Notes under the pieces: generated by a model
The model's database searches: none
Told to the model about the DNA's origin: nothing
Seen by the model: the letters and a program-made list of their open reading frames with translations, nothing else
Made by a program: the position numbers and the translations under genes
Shown: piece by piece, positions 33,397 through 44,260 of the stretch
Position numbering within the stretch: position 1 is the first letter of the stretch
Layout of the letters: the number at the start of each line of letters is the position of its first letter
Assembly: GCA_030549175.1 (NCBI GenBank)
Contig: JAUKUA010000007.1
Coordinates: forward strand, 2,976,001 to 3,040,000
Direction: 5' to 3'
Origin: Lasiosphaeris hirsuta
Lineage: Eukaryota; Ascomycota; Sordariomycetes; Sordariales; Lasiosphaeriaceae
Length of the DNA: 64,000 bases

Positions 33397-33983
33397 AGCA
33401 CGATCGCATATCTGGACCTTACATGGGCGGGACTCGCAGCGAGGCACGGGCGGCGGGCTGGGAGGATAAAATCTGCGGCGATAGATGGCACACGTAATAC
33501 CCGGTGGTTTAGTGGTTGTCTTGCTTCGATTTGACTTCATCTGTACATATTTCCAGATGCCTTGGAGTTGTTTCAAAAATTACCAAGCTTGGCGTTCAAT
33601 AAACATGTCGAGCCAAGAACCATGTCTTTGTTCGGCTTTTATTGCTGGCTCTAATCTATTTTTACCGACTCCCAGTGCTGCGGACCCTCGGTCCTTGTTC
33701 AGGAAGTGAGACAATACGTGCGACTCGGAGATCCCTCGCCAATTGCCAACTGCCAACCGAATGGCCGACATGCACACAGCCAGGCTAGTAATTGTGGCAC
33801 AGCGATATCCTTATATCGGCACGAAACAAAACATGCAGTAAGCAAGCTATAGTGGGGCAGCCAACGTCATACCTGCAACACAACTGCTGGAGCTCGAGCT
33901 CGCGCCTCAGCCCTGCGATCCCCAAACATCACCAACCACCACCACCACAACACCAAACGCCACCAACACCTCCGCTCTCAGCC
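33397..33983. other. Spacer between two membrane-protein genes
   Basis: A 587-nt gap. A tRNA D-arm-like string (GGTGGTTTAGTGGTTG, about 33503) has no matching T-arm. The last 80 nt are rich in CCACCA/CAACACC, as in a leader. Confidence 0.6.
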
Positions 33984-34759
33984 ATGGCCGATACCACGGC
34001 GCGTCTACGCCGCACGTTCCAATACCCAGCCGACGACTCCGACTCGTCCCCCTCAACCCCCTCCATCCTCGACGAAGAAGGCCCGTCTGCCCCCCTGCCT
34101 CCCCCACTAGCTAGCTACCTAAACCCCCAACCTAACACACGCAAACAGAACAAGAAACCCTCATCGCGACGCTCGCGACCCAAAACCACCTGCGCAACGC
34201 CCAGTTCGCCCGCGCCCTGCTCGTCCTGCCCACCGTCGCCACCATCCCATACCTACTCACGCTCCTGCGCGGGGGGCCGGCGCTGCTCCCGCTCCTGGCC
34301 CTCACCTCCCTCGCGGCGACAACCTTCCTCCTGCTCAGGCTCCCGCCGACCCAGACAGGCCTGGCGGCGCTCGACGAGGGCGTGTGGTCGTCCGCTCCGG
34401 CCCCGGTGGTTCGTGCGGGATCGGAGGAAGAGGAAGATGACTTTGGCGCGCGGCGGTACCGCGCGGCTGTGGCGCCGGTGTCGCGGCGCCGGCCTCGCGG
34501 GGTGGGGATACTGGACGGGGGAGCGTCGGGGGAGGAGCCGCTGGTGCGCTATCTCCCGGTGCTGAACGCGGTGCTTTCGGTGGTGGTCGCGCTCGCGGGG
34601 GTTATCAGCCGGCGTGGGGCGGGGGAGTATGGGTTGCTGGGGCTGGGTAATTTGCCCGTGATTATATATGCGGTTGTTTTGGGGTCGAAGATGGTTATGG
34701 CGAGTGTTGACCCCGAGAAGGAGTTGAATGAGTTGAGGTATGAGTACAAGGGGGCTTGA
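33984..34759 (+). CDS. Small multipass membrane protein, needs a GC-AG intron
   Basis: Exons 33984-34080 and 34149-34759 give 235 aa. The frame MADTTARLRRTFQYPADDSD ... SILDEE joins to EQETLIATLATQNHLRNAQF only if the 68-nt intron begins GC (GCCCGT) and ends CAG; no GT donor in the right phase is available nearby. The second exon encodes two hydrophobic segments near residues 55-95 (ALLVLPTVATIPYLLTLL, LLPLLALTSLAATTFLLL), an acidic/basic loop (GSEEEEDDFGARRYR) and a further pair near 170-215 (YLPVLNAVLSVVVALAG, LLGLGNLPVIIYAVVLG). It ends in VDPEKELNELRYEYKGA, which looks conserved. No family function is recognised. Strong GC bias at third positions supports coding. Confidence 0.75.
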
Positions 34760-35116
34760 TTCGTTCCGGAAGGTAATTTGGTGATGTTTTTCCATGCATG
34801 AGGTTTAGTCGTGTGCGGGGAGCATAGCGTTTGGTTTTTTTTTGGTTTTTTTTTTTGGGGGGGGGGGGGGGAGGGGTCAAAATACCCCTCACCGTAAAGG
34901 CCCAGGTTGTCCAGCGATTACATTCATGATGCTGCTTTTTTCCAACCATTTACATCTCCAGCGATCCCATTAAATCCTGGTGAACACCATATACTCATCG
35001 ACTCTGTACCCAGACCATATGGGGATGCATGACCATACACACACACACAATGCTTTTTGCCTCTTTATCCCGTACAGTTTATCCCATGCAATAATTCTCC
35101 AACCCATATGCTCCGT
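34760..35116. other. Convergent spacer with mixed T/G homopolymers
   Basis: Contains T runs at 34835-34843 and 34846-34856, followed directly by G15 at 34857-34871. Otherwise it is 3' flanks of the two converging genes. Confidence 0.7.
34857..34871. repeat. G15 homopolymer after a T tract
   Basis: Fifteen G directly after an eleven-T run, about 100 nt past the stop codon of the preceding gene. Confidence 0.95.
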
Positions 35117-38100
35117 CTACACATCTATAAACTCATTAAACCTCAAAACTCCATTGGTCTTCAACAGCCCATCTACCCCCTTGGGCAGCCGCGGGAATGG
35201 ATCCGCCAGCGGGTTGAACTCGGGTTGCCTCTCGCCCGACTTGTCGACGACGAGTGCTAGGCCATGCGACTTGATAGCATCCACCAGCGCGGGTACCATG
35301 TCCTAGATTCATTTTTGTCAGCACTCCCAGCTCAACCAGACGAAGAGGGGGGAGGGGGGGGATCACAACATACCAATAACCTCGAACAGCATATCAGCCC
35401 CATGAAGTTGTTGCTCTGCGCCGTCCTCACCGCATCCTTGATGGAGCTCGATCCCCTCCCACTACTCCTAACCAGCTCCGCATTACCCTCAACTCCTTCC
35501 ATGTCCCCGACCTCCCCCACGCCGCCGCCAAGATCATTACACAGAAACACGGGGAAGTTTGGCTGCTTCCAATTCACCGCAGTGCACAAGCACGAATTAT
35601 ACGAGCTGAACACAACGCTCCTCACTCCACCCGTAGGACTCTGTGCGCGCTGGGCGCGGACGTGATCAAATACAACACCCAACATGGCATCGGCAAATGC
35701 ATTGACGTCGACGCTCGGTCCGAGACCAAGCGCGCGCTCCTCTTCGGGCGTCGGGTACAGCACGTGGATGTTGACGTGCATGCCTTGTGGAAGCAAACAG
35801 TCGAGGGCGTTATGGAGAGTGGCGCCGGCGGTGGCCAGGACACGGTGGGCGCTGGCTGTGTCGGTAATGGCGGTGGTGTTGGCACTAGACATTGAGGCTG
35901 TGACAGCGAGGAACTGCACTAGGGTGAGTCGCGACACGGGCACGGCAATTCCGCCGCACGAGATTGTCCAGTGCGGCCACAGCACAGGCACGCCGTCGCT
36001 CGTGTGCTGAACGTAGATGCGGACAAAGTCGCCCGAGAGGCTAGAGCCTGTCACAAAGGTCGTCATGTTTGTCCCAACAGTGTCGAGCTGGCTCGTCGCC
36101 TTCCAGTACGTCTCGAAGTCGGTGATCTCGAGCGGCTTGCCCTGGAACGGCTTGATGACTTGTGTGTGGAAGCTGATCTGCCCGATAGCCCGGAGCCGTG
36201 GGTCAAACAGCGGCAGGCAGCAGCCGTCTGCGCCACTCATCAGCGCCCGGAACGTATTGGGAAGTGCCACCGTCTTGGCAATTACTTTGGCCCCGTAGGC
36301 GGGAAAGACGTCAAAGTCGAGAGTGAAAGACTCGAGGTTGTCGATCTGGAACGAGACAAGACGAGTGTCCTCTTGAAACGGAAGCATAACATTCCGAGGG
36401 ATGAGGTCGGAATTCTTGGAGGAGATGGTCAGCCGAGCAGCCGGATACTTGCTGTCGTTGAAGAAGACCAGCGGCTGTTTGCCGTCCTCCCCAAAGGTGA
36501 TCTGCACGACAGTCTTGGTGTCTAGGAAATTATGACCGTAGCGCCGCAGGGGGATGATGGGGGGCGGGAGCTCAAGAATTGGAATCGCATCCGGGTCGAG
36601 AGACATGGGCATCGGCGCAGTGCTACTCCCCAAGGGAGCTAGGGAGCCCGATATCTGCACCGCTGGTGGACTGGCTGCCTTCCCCCTGCCAAGTGGGGTG
36701 AGGAGCTGCATACATGCCAGATGCCCTTCCCAGGCCGCATAGTACATGGCGGGAAATTCTTTCTCGTCGAGTATGTTGGGGTCGGCTCCGACATCCAGGA
36801 GGGCTTGAAGACATGGGACGTTTCCTTCGCTTGCAGCGTGAACCAGCGGGGTCCAACCGTATAGCTTGTCCAGCTGGTCGAGATCTGCGCCGTAGTTCTT
36901 GAGAAGGAGCAGCAGTTCCGGTGTCTGCCCTGACCTCGCAACCAGGTGCTGGGGGTATAATCCTTCAGCATCAGCCAGGATTTGGGCCCCGTGCTTGAGG
37001 AGCAACTCCACGATGGCGACAGATCCACGCTCGCACGCAAGATTCAGGGGGACATGGTCAGTGTCTGACACTGGGTCGATGCGAGCAGATTTCTCAAGTA
37101 GCCTGCCCACGCACTCATAATGTCCGTGGACGATGGCGTGAATGAGTGGTGTGAAATTATCATGGTCGATGAGGTTGATGGTCTGGGGTGCAGCTACCAG
37201 TTCACATGATAAGCTATGAGAGCTGAATTTGTGCAAGACTGTTCAAACGACGTACCAGAAAGGAGAGCCTCAATCATGTCGAGGCGGCCATGGACGCTGG
37301 CATAGTGGAGAGATGTCCGTCCATACACATCGGTCCTGTCGACAGCGACTCCCTTTGACAACCCATACTGCAAAACAAATGAGTTGCCGTAGATGGCGGC
37401 CTGGTGAAGACAGTTGCGCTCGTTGATGTCGTCTTCTGACTGAATATCCACCAATCCCGTCTCGAGCAGCACTTGAAGGGCCTCAAGGTGCCCTTCGTTG
37501 ATCGAGGCAAGGAATGTCCGCGTGATGCGCTCCATCAAGGAGATGTCCATGGTGTCACTGGGGTCTGCCGCAGCCCTCATGCGACCGAGCAAGTCCTTCA
37601 GAGAGTCCAAGCTGCCCGAAAGAACTGTGTCGAGCAAAAGGCTATCGGCGTCTCCCTCGTCAGTCCCTAGGAGGTGCTGACTGCTGACAATGTGGTCTGG
37701 TCGCCCCTCGAAACTGACGTTATCCCCGTCTGCCCAGGCGCCCAGGTCCTGGAGACTCGTTGTGGCCTGATCGGACAGTTCGCTAATGACGGTGGCGTTG
37801 AAGAAGGGCTGAACCTCGACCGCTCTTGTCAGGTAAAGCTCTTTGGTCTTGGACTTTGATGTCTTGTCCCATTTCTTGAGAATCTTGGAGAAGGCGGTCC
37901 CGTTGATTTCAACAAACTGCTGCAGCTTGTTGATGTCGTTGGCAAACTGCTGAAATCCCTCCTGGAGTGTGGTGAACTTGGCAGAGCGTCTAGATGTGCC
38001 ATAATTCCGGGACCGCAAGACCTTCTTCTTGTCGAGAAGGGTCTTGAGACGGATTTTGAGCTGGGAGGCTGTCAGCTGGGCCCCGCCGACCACAGTGCGC

Positions 38101-38718
38101 GATAATAATAAAAAAGTAAACATACCTCTGCCTCTTTCTGTAGATAGAGAGCATTGACCTTCTCCAGCTCCCGTTCCTACACAGATAGTCAGCATGCCGA
38201 GGTGACAGTATCGCACAACAGAGATATGGAGCTTATCCCTACCAGCTGGAAGAAAAAGGTGGCCCTGTTCGCCTGAAGGGTGGCTCGTGAGTCTAGAGGA
38301 TCTACAGAGCGGTATATGCCGTCTTGGGGAGGGATGATGGGTGTGGCGGAGAGTTTTTTTATCAGCTAATTGACAGTTTGTTAGTGGTCCCGGTCTACGT
38401 TTTGATGGACATCACAAACACATCGGGGATTTCCTCGTGTTCACTGCCCAACGTTGCAGCACGGTAATGATTCGCTCTGCCAGACCCGAGCCCTGGCACG
38501 AACGCCAGCACGAAAGGGGTACAGCAGTGGCCTACCTTTTTCAGACCCTTGTAATTTACAAAGCTGGCAGCATACTCGGGGACTTCGAGCTGCCGCTTCT
38601 GTATCTGCTTGCCGAATTTCCTGTTACAAAGTCTCAGCGGTCGGCTTGGGAGCTTCAGACAGACGTAACGTAGATACGTCGGTAGAGCAATGAAAGACGT
38701 GATCGGTGACACTTACAT
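35117..38718 (-). CDS. nuc-2: NUC-2/PHO81: SPX-ankyrin-pseudo-GDPD phosphate-signalling protein
   Basis: Seven minus-strand exons (38718-38717, 38620-38536, 38365-38243, 38176-38126, 38060-37256, 37193-35374, 35302-35117) give 1023 aa; Neurospora NUC-2 is about 1066 aa. The start codon is split AT/G by a 96-nt intron. An SPX domain opens the protein (MKFGKQIQKRQLEVPEYAAS, NYKGLKKLIKKL, EKVNALYLQKE). At least six ankyrin repeats follow at about residues 300-520 (YGRTSLHYASVHGRLDMIEA, DNFTPLIHAIVHGHYECV, YGWTPLVHAASEGNVPCLQA). A GDPD-like domain runs from about 720 to 1020 but lacks the catalytic residues. In Neurospora, NUC-2 senses low phosphate and inhibits the PREG-PGOV cyclin-CDK pair, freeing NUC-1. 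A yeast GDE1-type active phosphodiesterase is excluded by the degenerate active site. Confidence 0.95.
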
Positions 38719-39005
38719 GGTGAGGCGGGGAAGCCAAAAGGGCCTGGGCTCCAAGGGCTCCAATCAAAGCCCCAGGGAGGGCGGTGGGAGATAGGTCAAG
38801 GTCGGGGCCTCTAGTCGCGGCAGCATGCAGATCCGGGGTGTGGGTGACGAGTATCGGCAGCACGCGTCGGCTGGACTGGCCGAAGGCCAGGAGGGCGAGG
38901 GGAGGGCGAGGAGAGAGATAGCTTGACGGCCGGGTTAGACACGTTTGAACCGGTTGCTGTTGACGTTGACAGGCTGGAAATGTAGAAGTTAGATTGTGTA
39001 CTCGA

Positions 39006-39013
39006 CACGTGGG
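39006..39013. promoter_or_regulatory. CACGTGGG motif (NUC-1/PHO4-type site)
   Basis: CACGTGGG, about 290 nt upstream of the nuc-2 start. The bHLH factors NUC-1 and PHO4 bind CACGTG with GG-flanked preference, and yeast PHO81 is itself PHO4-controlled. The match is seen; binding is inferred. Confidence 0.4.
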
Positions 39014-39265
39014 GTAATGTGGGAGGGGTGCAGGACCCGGATCGAAGGAGTTGATATGGCCTAGGATGTAGGAGACTTCTCTCCAAGAGGGGGAGGGGCC
39101 CAGGTTATCACACACTCGGTGGCACCAAAGCACTAACAAGAATCGGGTGCTCTTGCCCCGGTCTCGTTGAGTACCAACGGGGCGCTGAACTCAAACCCAC
39201 AAGGAAATCAAGGTGAGTCCCAACAGGCCTGCCGATTTACCCACATGATGAAAGCAGGGTGCGCA

Positions 39266-39284
39266 GGGGGGGGGGGGGGGGGGG
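39266..39284. repeat. G19 homopolymer
   Basis: Nineteen consecutive G residues, the longest mononucleotide run in the window, in the nuc-2 upstream region. Confidence 0.95.
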
Positions 39285-39568
39285 CAGGGGGAGAAGGGAG
39301 ATGTGATGCCGGCAAGTGATGTCTTGCTTGCTCCGGTGGGTTGCAGTAGGTGGGGGTCAGAACTGCTTGATGCAGGGCAGCTTGGACGTAGGACAGACCG
39401 GGAAGAACCCTTTTGTACCACGCAGAAGGGTGGCAATGTTTCCCGTCCACTTGCAGACGAAATGAATCTCCTGATGGCTCCGTTCAATGGGAAGCTGAGG
39501 CACGGGTCGGATGAGGGGACTCGGAACTCGAGGGAACTCGAGAGCACTCGACGAGCAGGTGGAGGGGT

Positions 39569-39624
39569 CGAGAGGGCGAGAGGACGAGAGGGCGAGAGGG
39601 CGAGAGGGCGAGAGGGCGAGAGGG
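39569..39624. repeat. Seven tandem 8-nt CGAGAGGG units
   Basis: Seven head-to-tail copies of CGAGAGGG, with one G-to-A change in the second. The strand carries eight GGG or GGGG runs, so it could form a G-quadruplex. Frames reading through it encode only Arg/Glu/Gly-rich junk. Confidence 0.9.
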
Positions 39625-39948
39625 CCGGGATCAGGCTTACACGGCGGGCCGGAGGCTAGGTCGATGGGTTCGGTACAGCCACGTCAAGGCGCAATGTAGG
39701 TACCAATAATGTCTCTAGGCGAGCCGAAGAAGTTCAAGTGTCCTTGGTTACCACTTGGGCCGGCTGTTGGTGACGGATGGCGGGTAAGGTAAAGCTCAGG
39801 TGGTTGCCCTGCGTTCCGTCAGTGTCGACTTCCTCGGTGCGTGGAAGAAAAGCGTCACGGATGCAACATGGAATCAGTAAAGTTGCCCCGGAAAATTGGC
39901 GCCAAGACCCCAGCAGCTTCAGGCGCTGGAGGTCCGCTAATCGTCACC

Positions 39949-39950
<2 letters not shown>

Positions 39951-39981
<31 letters not shown>
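39951..39981. repeat. CA dinucleotide microsatellite, about 15 units
   Basis: Thirty-one bases of uninterrupted CA repeats, a likely length-polymorphic marker. Confidence 0.95.
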
Positions 39982-39985
<4 letters not shown>

Positions 39986-40751
39986 ACACTTAGCCCGAGG
40001 GCCTAGAACACATAGGTGGATGTGCATGTCACAACATGAATTACACCTTCATTATTTCTCAAACTCGGGATACCCCAAAAGGCCTTCCACAGTCAATGCT
40101 AACTCGTTCAATAGGGCACGTAAGTAGACGCCGGATGATTGGCAGGCCGAGACCCGCTCCTCCGGGTTGGCTCTCACGGGACTGGAAGAAAAGAAAAAAC
40201 AGAGGATATCAAGGAGGCAACAGAGCTTGCAGGTTCCTGCCTTTGCCTGACGAACGAGGAGGCCAATGGGAGTCCGGAACTCAACCATGTGCTTTCCTCA
40301 GTCGATGCGCAAGGCTGACGACAGTCATAGATGCATGAGTGCCACGCTTGAGAGCCCCAAAAGTGCGGGGCACCTATGTAGGTAGATAGACTTGCCTAGC
40401 TCTAAACGAGGGGCAACGCCCTCGTGTTGTCAAACGAGGGGTAGCTGTCACCAATGGGCCCCCGCCTATCGCCAGAGCACCAAAAGGACCTGCCCGTAGC
40501 GACATAGCGTTTTGTGTGGGTTTCCAATGCTTGTTTCCCTTGGATATCGACATACCTACTACGCAACAGGAAATAGGATCCATCAAACATGTTGTGTCCC
40601 GACACAGAAGCCGAGAACTAAACACAGTCTGCCTTTGCGATTCCCTCCGGGTATGCTCCAAAATTGCTCGCCTACAATCAATACAAGAAAAAGAAAACGA
40701 AAGTCAGACGAGACAGGAAGCGGCCAACTTCTACTGCCTCCCTCGGTATTT

Positions 40752-42297
40752 TCACTTGCTAGCGGCTCCAGCAGTTTTCGACTTGTCGTCCACCAGGCTC
40801 TCTGCCATCGCGTCCGCCGTTGCCTGTCTCAGTCTGTCCGTATCCTCGGCCTTGATATCCTTCTTGTCCTTGACCTCTCGCTCGTCGTCGCTATCTCCCA
40901 GGCTGAACGGGTCGTTCTCTGCGATCGGGCTGGGCTCGACCGTTGACAGTGGCTGCCACTTGCTTGCTCGGCCCGTGTTTACCGATCCTACCGTGTCCTT
41001 GGGAGGCAGCTTTGGGGACGCATTGTACGCATCCTCAATATCTTCTACCGACTCGGCAAATGCGACTCTTCTGCCGTCATTTGGCCGGGGCGACTTGGAC
41101 GGCGGCGGGGGCTGGAACAGATTCGGGTTACCGTAGCCTCGGCTCTGAACGGGCGCTGTTGTTTGTTCGGTTAGCAATGGTTAGGGGCCACCCTGGTAGC
41201 AGTGATCATGGGAGATGCCGCAGGCTGCGCTTACTTCCATCGTTGTGGAACTTCATACCCGCAAAATCATCACTCAGAAGCTCAGGATCTGCATCGTAGC
41301 GATCGTAGTCGGCACTTCTGCGCGTCTGGTCTCGGCTGGGTCTACCGATGAACGAGCTGCTGCCTTGTCCGTTCTGCTCGTCCTGTTCATCGAACTGCTC
41401 GTCGAGCTTCTTCTTCAATGTAGTGATCCAAGAGTTAACCTTCGTCTGCGTCTCCGCAAAGCCCTTGAGCAGACTCTCCTTGATCTCCGGCAGGTCATCG
41501 TCAATGAAGCTGCGCTCCCGATCATCGTGATTCTCGGCGGGCGCAAGACCCGTCTGCTGCCGGCCGCGGGGCACGCCGCCGCCACGGTTCGCCGTTCTCG
41601 CCTCATAGGCACCAACGTTCTCGTAGTGCTCTGCTAGCTGGCGGGCATAAATCTCATCGGCCTCAAGTTGCGACTGCGCGGTTGAGGTCGGCCCTAGAGG
41701 CTCGGCGGCGGGGCGGGGCGGCGGCGGCGGAGGGATATCTTGCTGTACAGCATCGGGGTCGGTCATCTCGAGTAAAGCGTTGAATGCGGGCTCCACCCGT
41801 CCGCCGCTGGCAGTTAGGACGGCCTTGATGACGGCGAGATCAATAGAGGGGAAGGCCTCCTTGAGGATCTGCTGGTTCCTCTGTGTCTCATCAACGGGAC
41901 GAGGAGGCTTGGGCGGAGGAGCTTCCTCAGACGCAGGTGCACTTGAACCAGTCGTCAGGGCTGTCGTAGCTGGCTTGGAAGTGCTATCCTCGGCTCCTAA
42001 TACGCCTGTCTCCTGGAAGTCGTCGTCATCCATCTCGAGGGGTCTCGCTGTGGTCGGGGACTCGGGTGTAGCTGTCACGGCCAGGGGCGTTTTGAGCTGT
42101 GTCAAAGGTCGAGTTGTTAGTTGCAGGTAGATGACACTGGCATCGGGATTATGGGCTTGGGTTGAGAGTTAAGAGTTGCGCATGGGTTTGAGGCAGCGTT
42201 TTGCATTTCCAAGGTTCGGATAAAGTGGACGAGGCAGGTGCATAGGTCATCTTAAAAAGGGCACGAGAGTGCTTACAGAAGCGTCGGGCGCAGACAT
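40752..42297 (-). CDS. cue5: CUE-domain ubiquitin-binding autophagy receptor Cue5
   Basis: Exons 42297-42277 (only MSAPDAS), 42096-41235 and 41155-40752 give 428 aa; the introns are 180 and 79 nt. The CUE domain at about residues 79-120 reads NQQILKEAFPSIDLAVIKAV then LTASGGRVEPAFNALLEM, with the usual FP and LL motifs for ubiquitin. A Pro-rich spacer, a helical segment (IKESLLKGFAETQTKVNSWI) and a disordered tail follow. The tail contains WQPL at residues 361-364, a W-x-x-L Atg8-interacting motif in the place expected for yeast Cue5, followed by acidic residues. Cue5 links ubiquitinated aggregates to Atg8 on autophagosomes. It is divergent from vps20. Confidence 0.92.
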
Positions 42298-43021
42298 TGT
42301 GGCGACAGACAAGCTTTGGGCTTGACCACAATACTCGGTGAGCTGTGAGCGGTTGCTGCAGCTTGACACTAGGAATAGGCAGTGGTGAAGTTGAGAATAT
42401 CGATTGAGGTGGTAGGAGCGAGCAAGGGGTACAATGGATGTAATGTCACTGGCACGGCTGGCACGGCTGGCTCGACTGGCACCTCACCTTTGATCATGCC
42501 AATGTTGCATGTGAGCAAGGGTGCATTACGTCGCCCCGCCACTGCCCGCAATACACAGAAGGCTCCCATGCCACACAGACAATGCAATCGATAACACAGG
42601 CAAGCTAGGACGCCAGACACAATAAGCTGTATTGAGTTTGTTGCCGTGTCATCTTAGTTCACGGTTATCAAGTCTACCAGCTATATCACGGTGTTACGGC
42701 CGCCTTCCCTGCAACTCAGCTCGATGGCCAGGAATCTCGTTATTTATCGCTCCCTTGTCGTGATGAACCCCGCAGTGTAATCTGGCCCACGCGACCCCTG
42801 CACATCTTATTCTGTAGCAACCCTGGCGAGTCCGATAAGGGAGCACCGGTGACGTCTCCGAGTCCCTAGCCCCTAGTCTAATCAACCGAAGACATGGCTG
42901 AGACCTTTCCAAGACTCCCCGACGACGTCGCGCCTTGAACGGCCATTGACCGCACCACCACCGCTCTGGCTCGAACACCCTACACAGGGCCCTCCTCGCC
43001 CTCCCTCTCCCCTATGTTACC
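42298..43021. promoter_or_regulatory. Divergent promoter region, cue5 and vps20
   Basis: A 724-nt interval between start codons. Short GGCACGGCTGGC repeats occur near 42450-42470 (three GGCACGGCT/GGCTCGACT-like units). No gene is supported. Confidence 0.6.
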
Positions 43022-43789
43022 ATGGGGAACAACTCCAGCCGTGTGACGGCACAAGACAAGTAAGCCTGCCCTTCGCTCACAGCCCCTTTCTTCCTCCCCC
43101 CCTAACCCACACTCCCCTGAACCAGGGCAATCCTCGACCTCAAAACCCAACGCGACAAGCTCCACCAGTACCAGCGGCGCATCACGGTGCTCACCGACCG
43201 CGAAACACAGATCGCGCGGCAGATGCTGGCGCAGGGCGATAAGAAGCGTGCGCTGCTCGCCCTGCGCCGTAAGAAGTACCAAGAAACACTGCTCGCCAAG
43301 ACAGACGGCCAGCTCGAGCAGCTCGAGAAGCTGACATCGAGCGTCGAGTTCGCCCTGATCCAGAAGGACGTCGTCTTCGGCCTGCAGCAGGGCACACGTG
43401 TGCTCAAGGAGATCCACGCCGAGATGGGCGGCATCGACCACGTCGAGAAGCTCATGGGCGAGACGGCGGATGCAATTGCTTACCAACAGGTTTGTCCCCC
43501 TCCCACACTTTCTCTTTGTTTCCCGATGGCATGGTTGGGCTGGTGCTGACAGGTCACTCCATAACAGGAGGTAAGCGAGATGCTTGGCGGTCGCATTTCC
43601 AACCAAGATGAAGACGAGGTCGAGAACGAACTCGCTGCTCTCGAGGCCGAAGTCAACATGACAGCACAAATACGACACCCATCACTGCCGAGCGTTCCCG
43701 ACACAAAGTTATCAACGAAGCAAGTCGAGGCGGAATCACCAGTGGAACAAGTGAGACAATCCGAACAAAGGCAGGCCATGTTGGCATAA
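43022..43789 (+). CDS. vps20: ESCRT-III subunit Vps20 (CHMP6)
   Basis: Exons 43022-43059, 43126-43489 and 43568-43789 give 207 aa, with introns of 66 and 78 nt. The start MGNNSSRVTAQDKAILDLKT carries Gly2 in an N-myristoylation context, the hallmark of Vps20. The Snf7-type helices follow (QRDKLHQYQRRITVLTDRET, KKRALLALRRKKYQETLL, DGQLEQLEKLTSSVEFALIQ, GLQQGTRVLKEIHAEMGGID). The C-terminal part has EVSEMLGGRISNQDEDEVEN and ELAALEAE, as expected for the regulatory helix. Vps20 is recruited by ESCRT-II on endosomes and nucleates Snf7 filaments. The downstream gene converges on it. Confidence 0.95.
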
Positions 43790-44260
43790 CACAGGCGATG
43801 TTTAATATACCATGGTTGCATAGACTGGGGGAGATAGCCACTGGGTGACGAAACCATATGTAGTATGTTGTGCGCTGAACTGGTTCTAATGAGATACCCG
43901 GTTTGTGTTTCTCTCGTCATTATTGCGCAGAACTGTGTGTACAATGTGCAGAACATTCTGTTAATGTCTCCAGCCAAAGGACATGCTTTCCATCCTGGTA
44001 TCACTAAACCCAGCCCCAGTGCTGCCGCAGAAAATACCCGTTTAACGCCTCTCCAATGCTAACAAACATGGCATAACCCAATAACTATGCTAACTCCAAC
44101 ACAATTCCCTGTACGCCAAATTGAATCCATGTCCTCTCGAAAATGCAGCCAGGGGTATCTAGAAATGTACAATGCCATGCCGCCCAATAGACCATGTACT
44201 CCTTGCCGATGCTGGCCCTAAGAATATTTTATCGAGCAATGAATAAGACCTTGGAAAGGT
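43790..44260. other. Convergent spacer, vps20 and the DUF2293 gene
   Basis: Both 3' ends meet here; the DNA is AT-richer than its surroundings, as is usual for 3' untranslated sequence. No gene. Confidence 0.7.

Larger units (their letters stand above)
38719..40751. other. Two-kilobase nuc-2 upstream region, repeat-rich
   Basis: The spacer between the nuc-2 start and the cue5 stop, both on the minus strand. It holds a CACGTGGG motif, a G19 run, an 8-nt GA-rich tandem array and a CA repeat, each listed. Frames here (for example 38624-39139 minus) are not domain-bearing. Confidence 0.65.

Noticed and set aside
33498..33535. tRNA D-arm-like GGTGGTTTAGTGG string
   Set aside because: No T-arm or acceptor pairing within 90 nt.
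39569..39624. CRISPR-like array
   Set aside because: The units are 8 nt with no spacers, in a eukaryotic genome; it is a minisatellite.
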